DNA of 64,000 nt from UMGS1975 sp959600905 (GCA_959600905.1 CAUGNO010000001.1:62001-126000); one strand, 5' to 3'; shown: positions 27,710 through 35,940, counted from the first letter of the stretch. The notes: a model not told the origin generated them from the sequence alone. Numbers and translations are program-made.

Positions 27710-29002
27710 ATGGAGCAACAACCGACCTTGGCCGAAGAGATACGGCTTCGGAAACGGATACAAATCGGTTTTTCTACTGTTATCGGCCTGTTTTGGATGG
27801 GGATGGCTTCTTCGGCCTATAATGTTCTTTTGCTGGATAGCCAGAACTTTTCAACTGCTGAGGTAGGGGTCATCATGGCCATTTATTCCGCCATTGGGAT
27901 CATAGCGCCGCCTTTATGGGGGTATGTGGCGGATCGAATGCATTCCGTAGCCAAGGCATATATCATTGTTTTTGCGATTTATGCTTTTTTGGTTGCGTTC
28001 ATGCCGATATTTGGCATTATAAAAATTGCAGGGTTTTCATTTTTGGCCATCGCATTGCCTTTGACAAACTTTGTACGAACACCAGCGCAAAACTTGATGG
28101 ATGCGTGGTCCATGTTGGCGGTGGCGCGCGCCAAGCGTGTGCCGTTTGGCGTTATGCGCTTATGGGGGTCAATCGGCTGGGCGATCTCGTGTGTGCTGCT
28201 ATCCTTTGTAGCGGAAAAGGCAGGGATTCCTGTTGTCTTTATGCTGAGCGGATTTATCAGTATGGGTGTCTGCATTTACAGCGTACGCCTAAATCATAGG
28301 ATCCCTCTTCAACAAGAGCCGAAGGAGGGAGAAAAACAGGATCGTCCCAAAATCAATCCTGCTCTGCTGTTTAAAAACTATTATTTTGTCGTGCTTTTGA
28401 TTTTTCATTTTCTGATTCAAATGATGTCAAACTCTTCCACGCTGTTTTTGCCTTATGTTTTCCGTTCTGTGGGAATGGAAGCGGATATGGCCGGCGCTGT
28501 AACGGGAATCAAAGCACTGATGGAAGTGCCGTTCCTTTTAGCAGGCGGTCTTTTGGTACGGAAGTTTAAGCTGCCCCCCATGATTGCCGCAGTAGGATGC
28601 ATTTATGCATTGGAGCATTTCCTGTATACGCAACTCTCCTCTCCGCTGCTTTCTCCGCTTGTCTCTTGTATGGGGCCGGCGCTGATTCTGTGTATCCAGA
28701 TGTTGAGTGGATTGGCAAACGGGCTGTATCTATTTACATCCGTACAGTATGCATACCGCTTAGCGCCGCCGGAGCTTTCTGCCTCTGCGCAAACATTTTT
28801 GGGTATGTCCATGTCGATGGGTGCGATCTGTGCAAGCCTATTGGGAGGGATCCTCATCGAAATCACCGGTGTTACCGGATATTATACCTTAACATCAATC
28901 GTTACGTTGGTGGGCGTTGTGCTATTCGGCCTATCCTTTGTCTTTGGAGAAAAGGTTTTGAAAATTCCACGGCCCAAGGCAGCCTCCGCTACAGAGGAGT
29001 AG
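27710..29002 (+). CDS. MFS transporter, copy 2 of tandem pair
   Basis: 430-aa paralogue of the preceding gene. Shared text includes IGIIAPP, GYVADRMHS, RLWGSIGWA, NPALLFKNYYFV, IKALMEVPF and FGEKVLKIPRP. About 12 membrane segments. The ATG at 27710 follows a GGGGGG ribosome site; an upstream in-frame extension contains a GC-rich CCGCGG repeat pair (27668-27687) and is unlikely to be coding. The pair probably arose by tandem duplication; substrates are unknown. Confidence 0.85.
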   Translation: MEQQPTLAEEIRLRKRIQIGFSTVIGLFWMGMASSAYNVLLLDSQNFSTAEVGVIMAIYSAIGIIAPPLWGYVADRMHSVAKAYIIVFAIYAFLVAFMPIFGIIKIAGFSFLAIALPLTNFVRTPAQNLMDAWSMLAVARAKRVPFGVMRLWGSIGWAISCVLLSFVAEKAGIPVVFMLSGFISMGVCIYSVRLNHRIPLQQEPKEGEKQDRPKINPALLFKNYYFVVLLIFHFLIQMMSNSSTLFLPYVFRSVGMEADMAGAVTGIKALMEVPFLLAGGLLVRKFKLPPMIAAVGCIYALEHFLYTQLSSPLLSPLVSCMGPALILCIQMLSGLANGLYLFTSVQYAYRLAPPELSASAQTFLGMSMSMGAICASLLGGILIEITGVTGYYTLTSIVTLVGVVLFGLSFVFGEKVLKIPRPKAASATEE

Positions 29003-29011
29003 GAAAGGCCG

Positions 29012-29047
29012 GAATGGGAGAATATATTCTCCCATTCTTTATTTTTT
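29012..29047 (+). terminator. Terminator after the MFS pair
   Basis: 12-bp stem GAATGGGAGAAT / ATTCTCCCATTC with a 2-nt centre, followed by TTTATTTTTT. Confidence 0.88.
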
Positions 29048-29055
29048 GAATGATT

Positions 29056-29085
29056 TTGCGTGTTCTTGCTGAAATATGTTATAAT
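29056..29085 (+). promoter_or_regulatory. Promoter of division cluster (HlyD-like gene, yggS, sepF, divIVA)
   Basis: TTGCGT, 18-bp spacer ending in TGT (extended -10), TATAAT at 29080-29085; the gene starts 46 bp downstream. Confidence 0.7.
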
Positions 29086-29130
29086 AACCGAAACCAACTT
29101 GTACGTTTGTAAGAAAGTAGGAATGCATAT

Positions 29131-30333
29131 ATGGCTCGAAAAAACCGCAGGAGACCTACCAAGCGTTTTTTTATAACGGTGGCTGTGTTGGCATGCGTGA
29201 TTTTATTGACCGTATTTCTAATACTGCAAGGCCCCAAGGAAGCCCTTATAACGGAAGGAAATCTTTTTGTAGACCGTGATGTTGAAACTCTGATTGTTCG
29301 GGATGAAAAGGTCTACAATTCCGACAACTATTCCACGGCTACCTTCTTTGCCTCAGAGGGGCAGACCGTTACAAAGGGCGCAACGATTGCCCAGGTATAT
29401 AAATGGGGCTATAACGAAAAACTGATGACCGATTATGTGACGACGCAGCAGCAGATCCAGGATTATCAGGAAAATACCATTTGGCGTGAAGTGATCAATA
29501 AAGATTTGAACACACACAATGGGAAGATCACGAATACGATCCAGGAGATTGTGGATGTAGTACAGGGAAAAAGCAGCAACGATTTGGTTGTATTGGAACG
29601 AAAACTGCGTGAGAATATGGAAAAAAAACAGCAGTTTTTAAAGGCCAATGTGCAAGCTGACGATAAGCTGAACGGCTTGTACGCCACAGAACAAGATCAG
29701 CTGAACAAGCTTGCAAATTGGCGCCAGGATGTGCAGGCAGAGGAAGACGGTATCGTCAGCTTTTATATGGACGGGTGGGAAACACAGCTTACACCATACA
29801 ATTTGGATACCTTGACGCGAGCGGATATTTTGGCTGCTAAAAAAGGCGTTGTCAGCAGCAAAACTTCTGATGACAGCACCACCAGACCGTTATATCGGCT
29901 TGTCAATAATTATCAGTGGTACTGTCTGATTCTTTTGGATAAAAATGAGGAAATTCCTGAGTTGAGGGAGGGAGGTACGGCCAATATGACCTTTGAAGGC
30001 TATTTTGACCGGCCCTATTCTGCCAAAGCGACCTCTGTGCGAAGTGTAGACGGCGGGGGTACGTTGTATGTATTGGAAATGACAGAGGATATTGGCCCGA
30101 TGCTAAGCGTACGCACTGCAGATGCAAAGATGCATTTGGATTTTACTGGAATGATGGTACCAGAGGAGGCTATCTTTACACAGGGGGATCAAAAGCTGAT
30201 CAAACTGGTGCAGGGCGATGTGGCAAGCTTAATTCCCGTGGATATTTTGATTTCCGATGGGGAGAACTGCATTATTCAGTCCTTGGATCCTGATACAACT
30301 TTGTCTGCAAACCAAAAGGTGCTATTGCGATAG
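29131..30333 (+). CDS. HlyD-like membrane-anchored protein of the division cluster
   Basis: 400-aa protein with a basic N-terminus, one membrane anchor (about 13-34) and a large outer part. It has the layout of HlyD-family adaptors: a biotinyl-lipoyl-like segment (ASEGQTVTKGATIAQVY), a helical hairpin of about 100 residues, then a beta-rich end (TANMTFEGYFD, MMVPEEAIFTQGDQKLIKLV). No ABC transporter gene is nearby. It heads a cluster with yggS, sepF and divIVA, an arrangement common in Clostridia. That context suggests an envelope or division role rather than export; this is inference. Confidence 0.7.
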   Translation: MARKNRRRPTKRFFITVAVLACVILLTVFLILQGPKEALITEGNLFVDRDVETLIVRDEKVYNSDNYSTATFFASEGQTVTKGATIAQVYKWGYNEKLMTDYVTTQQQIQDYQENTIWREVINKDLNTHNGKITNTIQEIVDVVQGKSSNDLVVLERKLRENMEKKQQFLKANVQADDKLNGLYATEQDQLNKLANWRQDVQAEEDGIVSFYMDGWETQLTPYNLDTLTRADILAAKKGVVSSKTSDDSTTRPLYRLVNNYQWYCLILLDKNEEIPELREGGTANMTFEGYFDRPYSAKATSVRSVDGGGTLYVLEMTEDIGPMLSVRTADAKMHLDFTGMMVPEEAIFTQGDQKLIKLVQGDVASLIPVDILISDGENCIIQSLDPDTTLSANQKVLLR

Positions 30334-30349
30334 AAGGTAGAGAATATTG

Positions 30350-31021
30350 ATGAATGTACAGGCGATTCGTGACCAGATCCAGAGCGCAGCAGTAAAAGCT
30401 GGGCGCGATCCCGGCTCTATAACTTTGCTAGCTGCGAGCAAATATGCGGATGTAGAGCAGGTGCGCCAAGCCTATGAGCAAGGGCTTACCTGTTTTGGTG
30501 AAAACCGTTCAGAAGGTCTGCTTGCAAAAAAAGATTTGCTTCCGGATGACATTTCTTGGCATTTTATTGGACAATTACAGACGAATAAGGTAAAATACAT
30601 TATTGATAATGTGGAATTGATTCATTCGTTGGATAGGCTCTCTCTTGCAAAGGAGCTGCAGAAAAGAGCCTTGGCAAAACAAACTACCGTGCATGCATTG
30701 GTAGAAGTGTTGATGGATGATAGAGAAACAAGAGGGGGCGTGCTGCCAAAGGATATCCCTTCGTTTTTGGATCAGTGCGCTCAGTTTGACAGGCTCTACA
30801 TTCACGGACTGATGTGTGTGGCCCCCTTGGGGTGCTCTGAAAGGGAAACGGAAGCCTGCTTTGCCAAAATGAAAGACCTTTTCGATGGGCTTTCCCACCG
30901 TATCCCGGACAATGCTGAAATGAAGGTGTTGTCGATGGGGATGAGTCATGATTTTCCGCTGGCCATAAAACATGGCGCCACTTTGGTACGCGTGGGTTCC
31001 GCGCTATTTCTAAACAAATAA
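30350..31021 (+). CDS. yggS: YggS family pyridoxal phosphate homeostasis protein
   Basis: 223-aa PLP-binding protein without known catalytic activity. Lysine of AASKY binds PLP; GENRSEGLLAKK, WHFIGQLQTNK and LSMGMSHDFPLAIKHGATLVRVGS are characteristic. ATG at 30350 chosen (AAGG upstream); a TTG directly before it is an alternative. Located directly before sepF, as in most Gram-positives. Confidence 0.93.
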   Translation: MNVQAIRDQIQSAAVKAGRDPGSITLLAASKYADVEQVRQAYEQGLTCFGENRSEGLLAKKDLLPDDISWHFIGQLQTNKVKYIIDNVELIHSLDRLSLAKELQKRALAKQTTVHALVEVLMDDRETRGGVLPKDIPSFLDQCAQFDRLYIHGLMCVAPLGCSERETEACFAKMKDLFDGLSHRIPDNAEMKVLSMGMSHDFPLAIKHGATLVRVGSALFLNK

Positions 31022-31038
31022 CTATTTGGAGGTGCGCA

Positions 31039-31746
31039 ATGGCACAAAAGAAAATATTCGGAAAGGTTCTGGATCTGATCGGACTGGAAGAATCTGCCAT
31101 TGATGAAGAGGATAACTACGAAGGTTTTGATGATTACGAAGATGATTATCAAGATGATTTTGATGATTATCAGGAGGAAGAATACGAAGAGCCTGTCAAG
31201 AAATCTAGTAGAAAAAGCAGAGCGAGCAAACGCGCGGAAAAAAACAGCCGCAAAAACAACCGTGATGATTTTGACTACGGATACGAGGACGAAGTGGAAG
31301 AAGAGGATACAGAATATGCAGGCCTTGGCAGAAATGGGCTGCTAGGCAGTAATAAATCCAGCAGGCGTAGCACGGCAACCACGCTGCGCGGCACGAGGGA
31401 AAGGGATCGCGAAGTGGATCAGAGCAGCAAAGTAGTAGGTTTCAATCCGAAGATCAAAATGATTGTCTATCAGCCGATGAGCTATGATGATACACAAAAC
31501 ATCGTAGACAACCTGAAGCGCAATAAGCCTGTGATAGTCAACCTGGAAGCGGTGGATAAGCAGGAAGCACAGCGCACTCTTGATTTTATCTCTGGTGCGA
31601 TTTATGCAATCAATGGCGATATTCAGAAGATCAATAGCGCTGTCTTTGTTTTGGTTCCTGCCAATGTAGATATTTCCGGCAATATTCCGGATGATTTGAA
31701 AGGAAAAAGCTTTTATACGTTAGACAATCAGCGTAGAGATTATTAA
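31039..31746 (+). CDS. sepF: Cell division protein SepF
   Basis: 235-aa FtsZ-binding ring protein. The N-terminal amphipathic membrane-targeting helix (MAQKKIFGKVLDLIGL) is followed by a long linker, very acidic at about 18-52 and then Lys/Arg-rich. The C-terminal SepF domain occupies about 135-235 (KIKMIVYQPMSYDDTQNIVDNL, VIVNLEA, ISGAIYAINGDIQKINSAVFVLVP). The linker is longer than in Bacillus SepF (about 150 aa in total). Confidence 0.93.
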   Translation: MAQKKIFGKVLDLIGLEESAIDEEDNYEGFDDYEDDYQDDFDDYQEEEYEEPVKKSSRKSRASKRAEKNSRKNNRDDFDYGYEDEVEEEDTEYAGLGRNGLLGSNKSSRRSTATTLRGTRERDREVDQSSKVVGFNPKIKMIVYQPMSYDDTQNIVDNLKRNKPVIVNLEAVDKQEAQRTLDFISGAIYAINGDIQKINSAVFVLVPANVDISGNIPDDLKGKSFYTLDNQRRDY

Positions 31747-31771
31747 ATCTTCATCTTAGGAGGGATGCGAC

Positions 31772-32575
31772 GTGTTAACTGCACAGCAAATTCATGAAAA
31801 AAGTTTTTCCCGGGATAAAAAGGGATATAACATCGACGAAGTCGATATCTTCTTGGATGAAGTGATTGTAGATTATGATACACTTACCAGGGAGAATCAG
31901 GAATTAAAAACAAGGATCGAGGCTTTGAATAAGCAGATCGAATCGTACCGTGGCATGGAAAATTCCATGATGCACACCATGGTGACCGTACACAAAGCGG
32001 CGGAAGAGATTGAAGAAAAGGCAAAGAAGGACGCCGAAGAGATGTACGCGAAAACACGTGCGCAGGCCGATGCGATGGCGGATCGTGCACAAAAAGAATA
32101 CGATCAGATCCTTAATACTGCCAGCGCAGAGGCGGATCGTATTGTACGCGACGCAAGAAAAGAATTGAAAGAAAAGCAGGAAGCTATTCTGGAGCTCCAT
32201 GAGCTCCTTACTGAGTTTAAAACTGGCGTGAAGGATTATGCTTCCGAGCTCATCGAGTTTGCGGATAAGATCAACGATCCTGAGCCTATTCAGGCTATCT
32301 TGCCTACCTTTGATGAGGAAGAGCCCGCTGAGGAGGATAGCCAGCAGGAGAGTTTAGAAGGTTTGTCTGCTAGCGAAGTTGTGGATAGCTTGGTAGATGA
32401 TCTGAAAAAGCAAGAAAAGAAGGATTACGTTGCAGAGTATGTAAATGGTGTAGAGCGTAGCAAACAGATGCAAGAACAGGCTGAACAGACTCATCAGGAG
32501 GACATTGAGGAAGAGAATCAGGCGGTATTTTATGGCCCTGTGGACGCCGATGATGGGTATGACAATAATTTCTAA
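31772..32575 (+). CDS. divIVA: DivIVA domain protein
   Basis: 267-aa coiled-coil polar/septal scaffold. The N-terminal lipid-binding domain reads LTAQQIHEKSFSRDKKGYNIDEVDIFLDEV, followed by coiled coils to about residue 170 and an acidic C-terminal half. GTG start at 31772 behind AGGAGGG. It follows sepF directly; the ylmG and ylmH genes usually found between them are absent. Confidence 0.92.
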   Translation: MLTAQQIHEKSFSRDKKGYNIDEVDIFLDEVIVDYDTLTRENQELKTRIEALNKQIESYRGMENSMMHTMVTVHKAAEEIEEKAKKDAEEMYAKTRAQADAMADRAQKEYDQILNTASAEADRIVRDARKELKEKQEAILELHELLTEFKTGVKDYASELIEFADKINDPEPIQAILPTFDEEEPAEEDSQQESLEGLSASEVVDSLVDDLKKQEKKDYVAEYVNGVERSKQMQEQAEQTHQEDIEEENQAVFYGPVDADDGYDNNF

Positions 32576-32580
32576 AGTAT

Positions 32581-32611
32581 AAAAGGAGCTGGCTTGTACG
32601 GCTCCTTTTTT
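32581..32611 (+). terminator. Terminator after divIVA
   Basis: AAAAGGAGC ... GCTCCTTTTTT with an 11-nt loop. Confidence 0.8.
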
Positions 32612-32658
32612 GTATATTTTCTGTTCATATGCATAGGATACCTGGTAGGGTGATGCGC

Positions 32659-32949
32659 ATGGATCCTGAACAGAAAAAGATGTATAGAGAGCTGCAAAAA
32701 ACGCTGCGAAAGATACAGATCGTTTTATATGAGTTAGACCCTACGCTGGTAGATTCGCAGCATAGATGGCGGCGCATTGGCAGGCAGTTTGGGCAGGGCG
32801 TGATCAAAGGGCTTGGCGGTGCGGTAGGCTTTACAATTTTGGGCGCTATTGTCATGGCGATACTTACTTCGTTGGCAGCGCACAATATCCCTGTCATTGG
32901 AGATTTTATAGCAAGAATTGTAGAGATTGTAAATGCAACAGCAAAATAA
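32659..32949 (+). CDS. DUF5665-like small membrane protein
   Basis: 96-aa protein with a charged N-terminal helix (MDPEQKKMYRELQKTLRKIQ) and a C-terminal glycine-rich membrane segment (IKGLGGAVGFTILGAIVMAILTSL). It resembles the small DUF5665 proteins of spore-forming Firmicutes; function unknown. The start at ATG 32659 follows GGTAGGG; ATGs at 32653 and 32629 are alternatives. Confidence 0.65.
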   Translation: MDPEQKKMYRELQKTLRKIQIVLYELDPTLVDSQHRWRRIGRQFGQGVIKGLGGAVGFTILGAIVMAILTSLAAHNIPVIGDFIARIVEIVNATAK

Positions 32950-32950
32950 A

Positions 32951-33001
32951 ATGACGGATGCATCCTTCCATGGTATAATAATTGTTATACTCCATGGGAG
33001 G
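32951..33001 (+). promoter_or_regulatory. lspA promoter inside a large imperfect palindrome
   Basis: ATGACG (32951-32956), 17-bp spacer ending TGG, TATAAT (32974-32979). Nested inverted repeats surround it: GTATAA/TTATAC (32973-32978, 32985-32990) inside CCTTCCATG.../CCATGGGAGG. The right outer arm contains the lspA ribosome site GGGAGG (32996-33001). Confidence 0.6.
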
Positions 33002-33008
33002 TTTTTTT

Positions 33009-33470
33009 ATGTTAGAATCCATCATTATCATAGTTGGCATCTTACTGGATCGGTTAACCAAACTATGGGCGGCGGGCCCTTTGAAAGCAGTAGGAAGCAT
33101 GGATTTTATTCCAGGCATTATGGAATTCCATTATGTCGAAAACAGAGGAGCCGCATTTTCTATGCTTTGGGGAAAAACTTGGATCTTTATTATCCTTACA
33201 CTGCTGATTGTTGCTTTTCTAATTGGATATCTTTTAAAATACAGAAATACAGATGGAATTTGGATGCGTATCGCGGTTTCCAGCATCATTGCGGGCGCGG
33301 TTGGAAACCTGATAGACCGACTGCTGTACGGATATGTGGTTGATTTTTTGCGTCCTACCTTTATCAATTTTGCGGTTTTCAATATTGCCGATATTTTTGT
33401 TACTTGTGGCGCTATTTTATTTATCATTATTCTGCTGTTTTTCAATAAGAAGGAAAAGGAAATGCCATGA
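33009..33470 (+). CDS. lspA: Lipoprotein signal peptidase (signal peptidase II)
   Basis: 153-aa four-helix membrane aspartyl protease that removes signal peptides from prolipoproteins. Catalytic aspartates lie in GNLIDRL and FNIADIFVTCG; the VENRGAAFSML motif is also present. Start ATG 33009 with GGGAGG 7 nt upstream. Overlaps rluD as ATGA. Confidence 0.94.
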   Translation: MLESIIIIVGILLDRLTKLWAAGPLKAVGSMDFIPGIMEFHYVENRGAAFSMLWGKTWIFIILTLLIVAFLIGYLLKYRNTDGIWMRIAVSSIIAGAVGNLIDRLLYGYVVDFLRPTFINFAVFNIADIFVTCGAILFIIILLFFNKKEKEMP

Positions 33471-34402
33471 ATACGAATAGCGTAGTCATCGATAAGAGGC
33501 TGGAGGGAACCCGACTGGATGCTTGCTTATCGCAGGTAAGCGGGCTTACCCGCTCAAGATGCAGCCATTTAATCGAAGGGGGGCATGTTTTGTTGGATGG
33601 TTGCCCCTCTAAAAACAAGACAAGGGTAAAGGAGGGCCAACAGCTTGTTTGGGAGGTTCCTGAACCATCGCAGTTGTCTTTGGCGCCCGAAAATATTCCC
33701 ATTGAAATTTTATATCAGGATGAGGACATTGCAGTTGTCAACAAGCCAAGGGGCATGGTTGTACATCCTGGAGCCGGTGTAGAAAGCGGTACGCTGGTCA
33801 ATGCGCTCCTGTATCAGCTTGATCATCTTTCTGGTATCAATGGCGCGCTACGTCCGGGTATTGTACATCGGCTGGATAAGGACACTTCTGGCGCTTTATT
33901 GATCGCTAAAAATGATTTGGCGCATCAGGGATTATCCCAGCAAATTGCCGAAAAGACGGCTTGCAGAGAGTATATAGCGCTGGTGCTCGGAAATATTAAA
34001 GAGGAGCAGGGAACGATAGATGCGCCAATTGGACGCCATAGAACACAGAGAAAGAGGATGGCTGTGGTAGAGGGCGGCCGGGAGGCTAGAACGCATTTTC
34101 GGGTGATTTATCGTTTTGGCAATGCGACGTTGGTATGTTGCCGTTTAGAGACCGGTAGAACGCATCAAATTCGCGTTCATATGGCATACATCGGCCATCC
34201 TGTTCTCAACGATCCTGTCTATGGCCCTAAATCTGCAAAACACGAGAAAGGCCAGCTGCTTCATGCGGCCCGCATTGCCTTTATGCATCCAAGAACAGAG
34301 AAACACTTATGTTTTTATGCGCCTTTGGATGAATATTTTTCAAAACAACTCAAAAGTAGGGAAATTAACACAGAAACACTATACAAAATTATTTGGCCAT
34401 GA
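33467..34402 (+). CDS. rluD: Pseudouridine synthase, RluA/RluD family
   Basis: 311-aa rRNA pseudouridine synthase. N-terminal S4 domain (TRLDACLSQVSGLTRSRC), catalytic aspartate in HRLDKDTSG (about 134-142), and C-terminal GRTHQIRVHMAYIGHPVLND. Directly after lspA, as in Bacillus (ylyB); the exact uridine target is not decided by sequence. Confidence 0.93.
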   Translation: MNTNSVVIDKRLEGTRLDACLSQVSGLTRSRCSHLIEGGHVLLDGCPSKNKTRVKEGQQLVWEVPEPSQLSLAPENIPIEILYQDEDIAVVNKPRGMVVHPGAGVESGTLVNALLYQLDHLSGINGALRPGIVHRLDKDTSGALLIAKNDLAHQGLSQQIAEKTACREYIALVLGNIKEEQGTIDAPIGRHRTQRKRMAVVEGGREARTHFRVIYRFGNATLVCCRLETGRTHQIRVHMAYIGHPVLNDPVYGPKSAKHEKGQLLHAARIAFMHPRTEKHLCFYAPLDEYFSKQLKSREINTETLYKIIWP

Positions 34403-34458
34403 TATAGTTATTCCCCCAAAGAAATAATTTCTTTTGAGAAAAGGGAAGGTGTCCGTTG

Positions 34459-34995
34459 ATGGGAAATCAGGTAAAGATCATGGATGCTGCACAGGTTGAC
34501 CGTGCCTTGGCGCGCATGGCCCATGAGATGATCGAAAAGAACAAGGATTTATCCAATGTAGCGTTGGTGGGCGTACATACCCGTGGCGTTCCGCTCTCTA
34601 AACGCTTAGCAGAGCGTATCGCGCAATTTAGTGGCCGATGGGTAGATTGGGGCAGCCTAGATATTACACGCTATAGAGATGATTTTACGCCCGTTACAGA
34701 CGGCCCAATTGTACAGGATACCAATATACTCTTTCCGCTGCGCGGACGGACAGTGATCATTGTGGATGATGTTCTGTTCACCGGCCGGACAGCGCGCGCT
34801 GCCATGGATGCGATTATGGATATAGATCGTCCAAAATCAATCCAGCTTGCTGTGCTTATTGACCGCGGCCATCGAGAACTTCCCATTCGTGCAGACTATG
34901 TTGGAAAGAATGTGCCGTCTGAATATCAGCAGAAGGTGAATGTTCGTCTTTTGGAATCCGATCAAGAAGAGGGCGTATACTTGACAAGCGAATAA
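34459..34995 (+). CDS. pyrR: Bifunctional pyr operon regulator / uracil phosphoribosyltransferase PyrR
   Basis: 178-aa phosphoribosyltransferase-fold protein that binds pyr mRNA leaders in response to UMP. The PRPP loop is TVIIVDDVLFTGRTARAAMDA, longer than the 13-residue core but in the right place (about 97-117); RADYVGKNVPS follows. ATG 34459 with GGGAAGG upstream. No other pyr gene is in the window. Confidence 0.93.
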   Translation: MGNQVKIMDAAQVDRALARMAHEMIEKNKDLSNVALVGVHTRGVPLSKRLAERIAQFSGRWVDWGSLDITRYRDDFTPVTDGPIVQDTNILFPLRGRTVIIVDDVLFTGRTARAAMDAIMDIDRPKSIQLAVLIDRGHRELPIRADYVGKNVPSEYQQKVNVRLLESDQEEGVYLTSE

Positions 34996-35028
34996 AAAAT
35001 TTTTCTTTTGTGTATAAAAGCAGGAATA

Positions 35029-35106
35029 GGGGGCATGATAGGATTGACCTCACAATAACCCCCTTGAGAGAGCCTCGCAGAGAAAACAGATCTGCGGGGC
35101 TTTTTT
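35029..35106 (+). terminator. Terminator after pyrR, with attenuator-like upstream segment
   Basis: Stem GCCTCGCAGA (35072-35081) / TCTGCGGGGC (35091-35100), then TTTTTT. Just before it a GGGGG/CCCCC pair (35029-35033, 35059-35063) and CTTGAGAGAGCCT recall the layout of PyrR-controlled leaders, but the match to the PyrR box is weak. Confidence 0.75.
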
Positions 35107-35161
35107 CTATCTTCTATTCTTAAAAGCAAAGAAAAATCGGAGCAAGAAAACTTACTCCGAT

Positions 35162-35248
35162 TGGTGCGAGAAACAGGACTTGAACCTGCACGTCCTTGCG
35201 AACACTAGCACCTGAAGCTAGCGCGTCTGCCAATTCCGCCATTCTCGC
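35162..35248 (-). tRNA. tRNA-Leu (CAG)
   Basis: 87-nt class II tRNA with a long variable arm. Acceptor GCGAGAA pairs with TTCTCGC, and the anticodon loop TTCAGGT gives CAG. CCA is encoded (35162-35164). Last gene of the seven-tRNA array. Confidence 0.95.
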
Positions 35249-35262
35249 AAATATGAAATTGT

Positions 35263-35347
<85 letters not shown>

Positions 35348-35369
35348 ATATAAGCAATGTAATAACTGG

Positions 35370-35445
35370 TGGAGCTGGTGATGGGACTTGAACCCGCAAC
35401 CTTCTGATTACAAATCAGATGCTCTGCCAATTGAGCTACACCAGC
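35370..35445 (-). tRNA. tRNA-Thr (TGT)
   Basis: 76 nt; acceptor GCTGGTG/CACCAGC, anticodon loop TTTGTAA (TGT), encoded CCA. Confidence 0.95.
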
Positions 35446-35460
35446 AAAGTGGGGAAGAAG

Positions 35461-35537
35461 TGGCGACCCGGATGGGTTTCGAACCCACGACCTCCAGCGT
35501 GACAGGCTGGCATTCTAACCATCTGAACTACCGGGCC
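35461..35537 (-). tRNA. tRNA-Asp (GTC)
   Basis: 77 nt; acceptor GGCCCGG/CCGGGTC, anticodon loop CTGTCAC (GTC), discriminator G as expected for Asp, encoded CCA. Confidence 0.95.
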
Positions 35538-35543
35538 ATAGAA

Positions 35544-35620
35544 TGGTGGGCCCTCAGGGACTTGAACCCCGGACCAATCGGTTATGAGCCGACCGCTCTG
35601 ACCAACTGAGCTAAGGGCCC
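35544..35620 (-). tRNA. tRNA with CAT anticodon (elongator Met, less likely Ile2)
   Basis: 77 nt; acceptor GGGCCCT/AGGGCCC, anticodon loop CTCATAA (CAT), encoded CCA. The acceptor is fully paired, so it is not initiator tRNA. Met and lysidine-modified Ile2 share this anticodon; Met is favoured from resemblance to clostridial elongator Met. Confidence 0.85.
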
Positions 35621-35630
35621 AAGGGCGAAA

Positions 35631-35705
35631 TGGTGACCCCTAGGAGACTCGAACTCCTGTTACCGCCGTGAAAGGGCGGTGTCTTAACCGCTTGACCAAG
35701 GGGCC
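35631..35705 (-). tRNA. tRNA-Glu (TTC)
   Basis: 75 nt; acceptor GGCCCCT/AGGGGTC, anticodon loop CTTTCAC (TTC), encoded CCA. Confidence 0.95.
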
Positions 35706-35717
35706 ATTACTGTGTGC

Positions 35718-35794
35718 TGGTCGGGGCGGAGGGATTCGAACCCGCGGCCTCCTGCTCCCAAAGCAGGCGCGCTACCAAACTGCGCCACGCCCCG
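35718..35794 (-). tRNA. tRNA-Pro (TGG)
   Basis: 77 nt; acceptor CGGGGCG/CGCCCCG, anticodon loop TTTGGGA (TGG), encoded CCA. First gene of the array in transcription order. Confidence 0.95.
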
Positions 35795-35825
35795 TCGTGG
35801 AGCCGCACCCCGCGCGACAAGTGAT

Positions 35826-35854
35826 AATATACAGCATAAAACACTTCGTGTCAA
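35826..35854 (-). promoter_or_regulatory. Promoter of the tRNA array
   Basis: Minus strand: perfect TTGACA, 17-bp spacer, TATATT, about 32 bp upstream of tRNA-Pro. Confidence 0.85.
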
Positions 35855-35911
35855 GCCTGAAATCAAAATTTTTTTCATTTCAACCCGCAAAAATATCTTG
35901 ACTGCTTCTTG

Positions 35912-35940
35912 TTTAGAAATCCTGCCTTTTCTGGTATAAT
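35912..35940 (+). promoter_or_regulatory. Promoter of miaB-mutS-mutL-miaA
   Basis: TTTAGA, 17-bp spacer ending TGG (extended -10), TATAAT at 35935-35940. It is divergent from the tRNA promoter. Confidence 0.65.

Noticed and set aside
34403..34458. PyrR leader attenuator upstream of pyrR
   Set aside because: The 56-bp gap has only a weak AAAGAAA/TTTCTTT pairing and no terminator or PyrR-box-like sequence.
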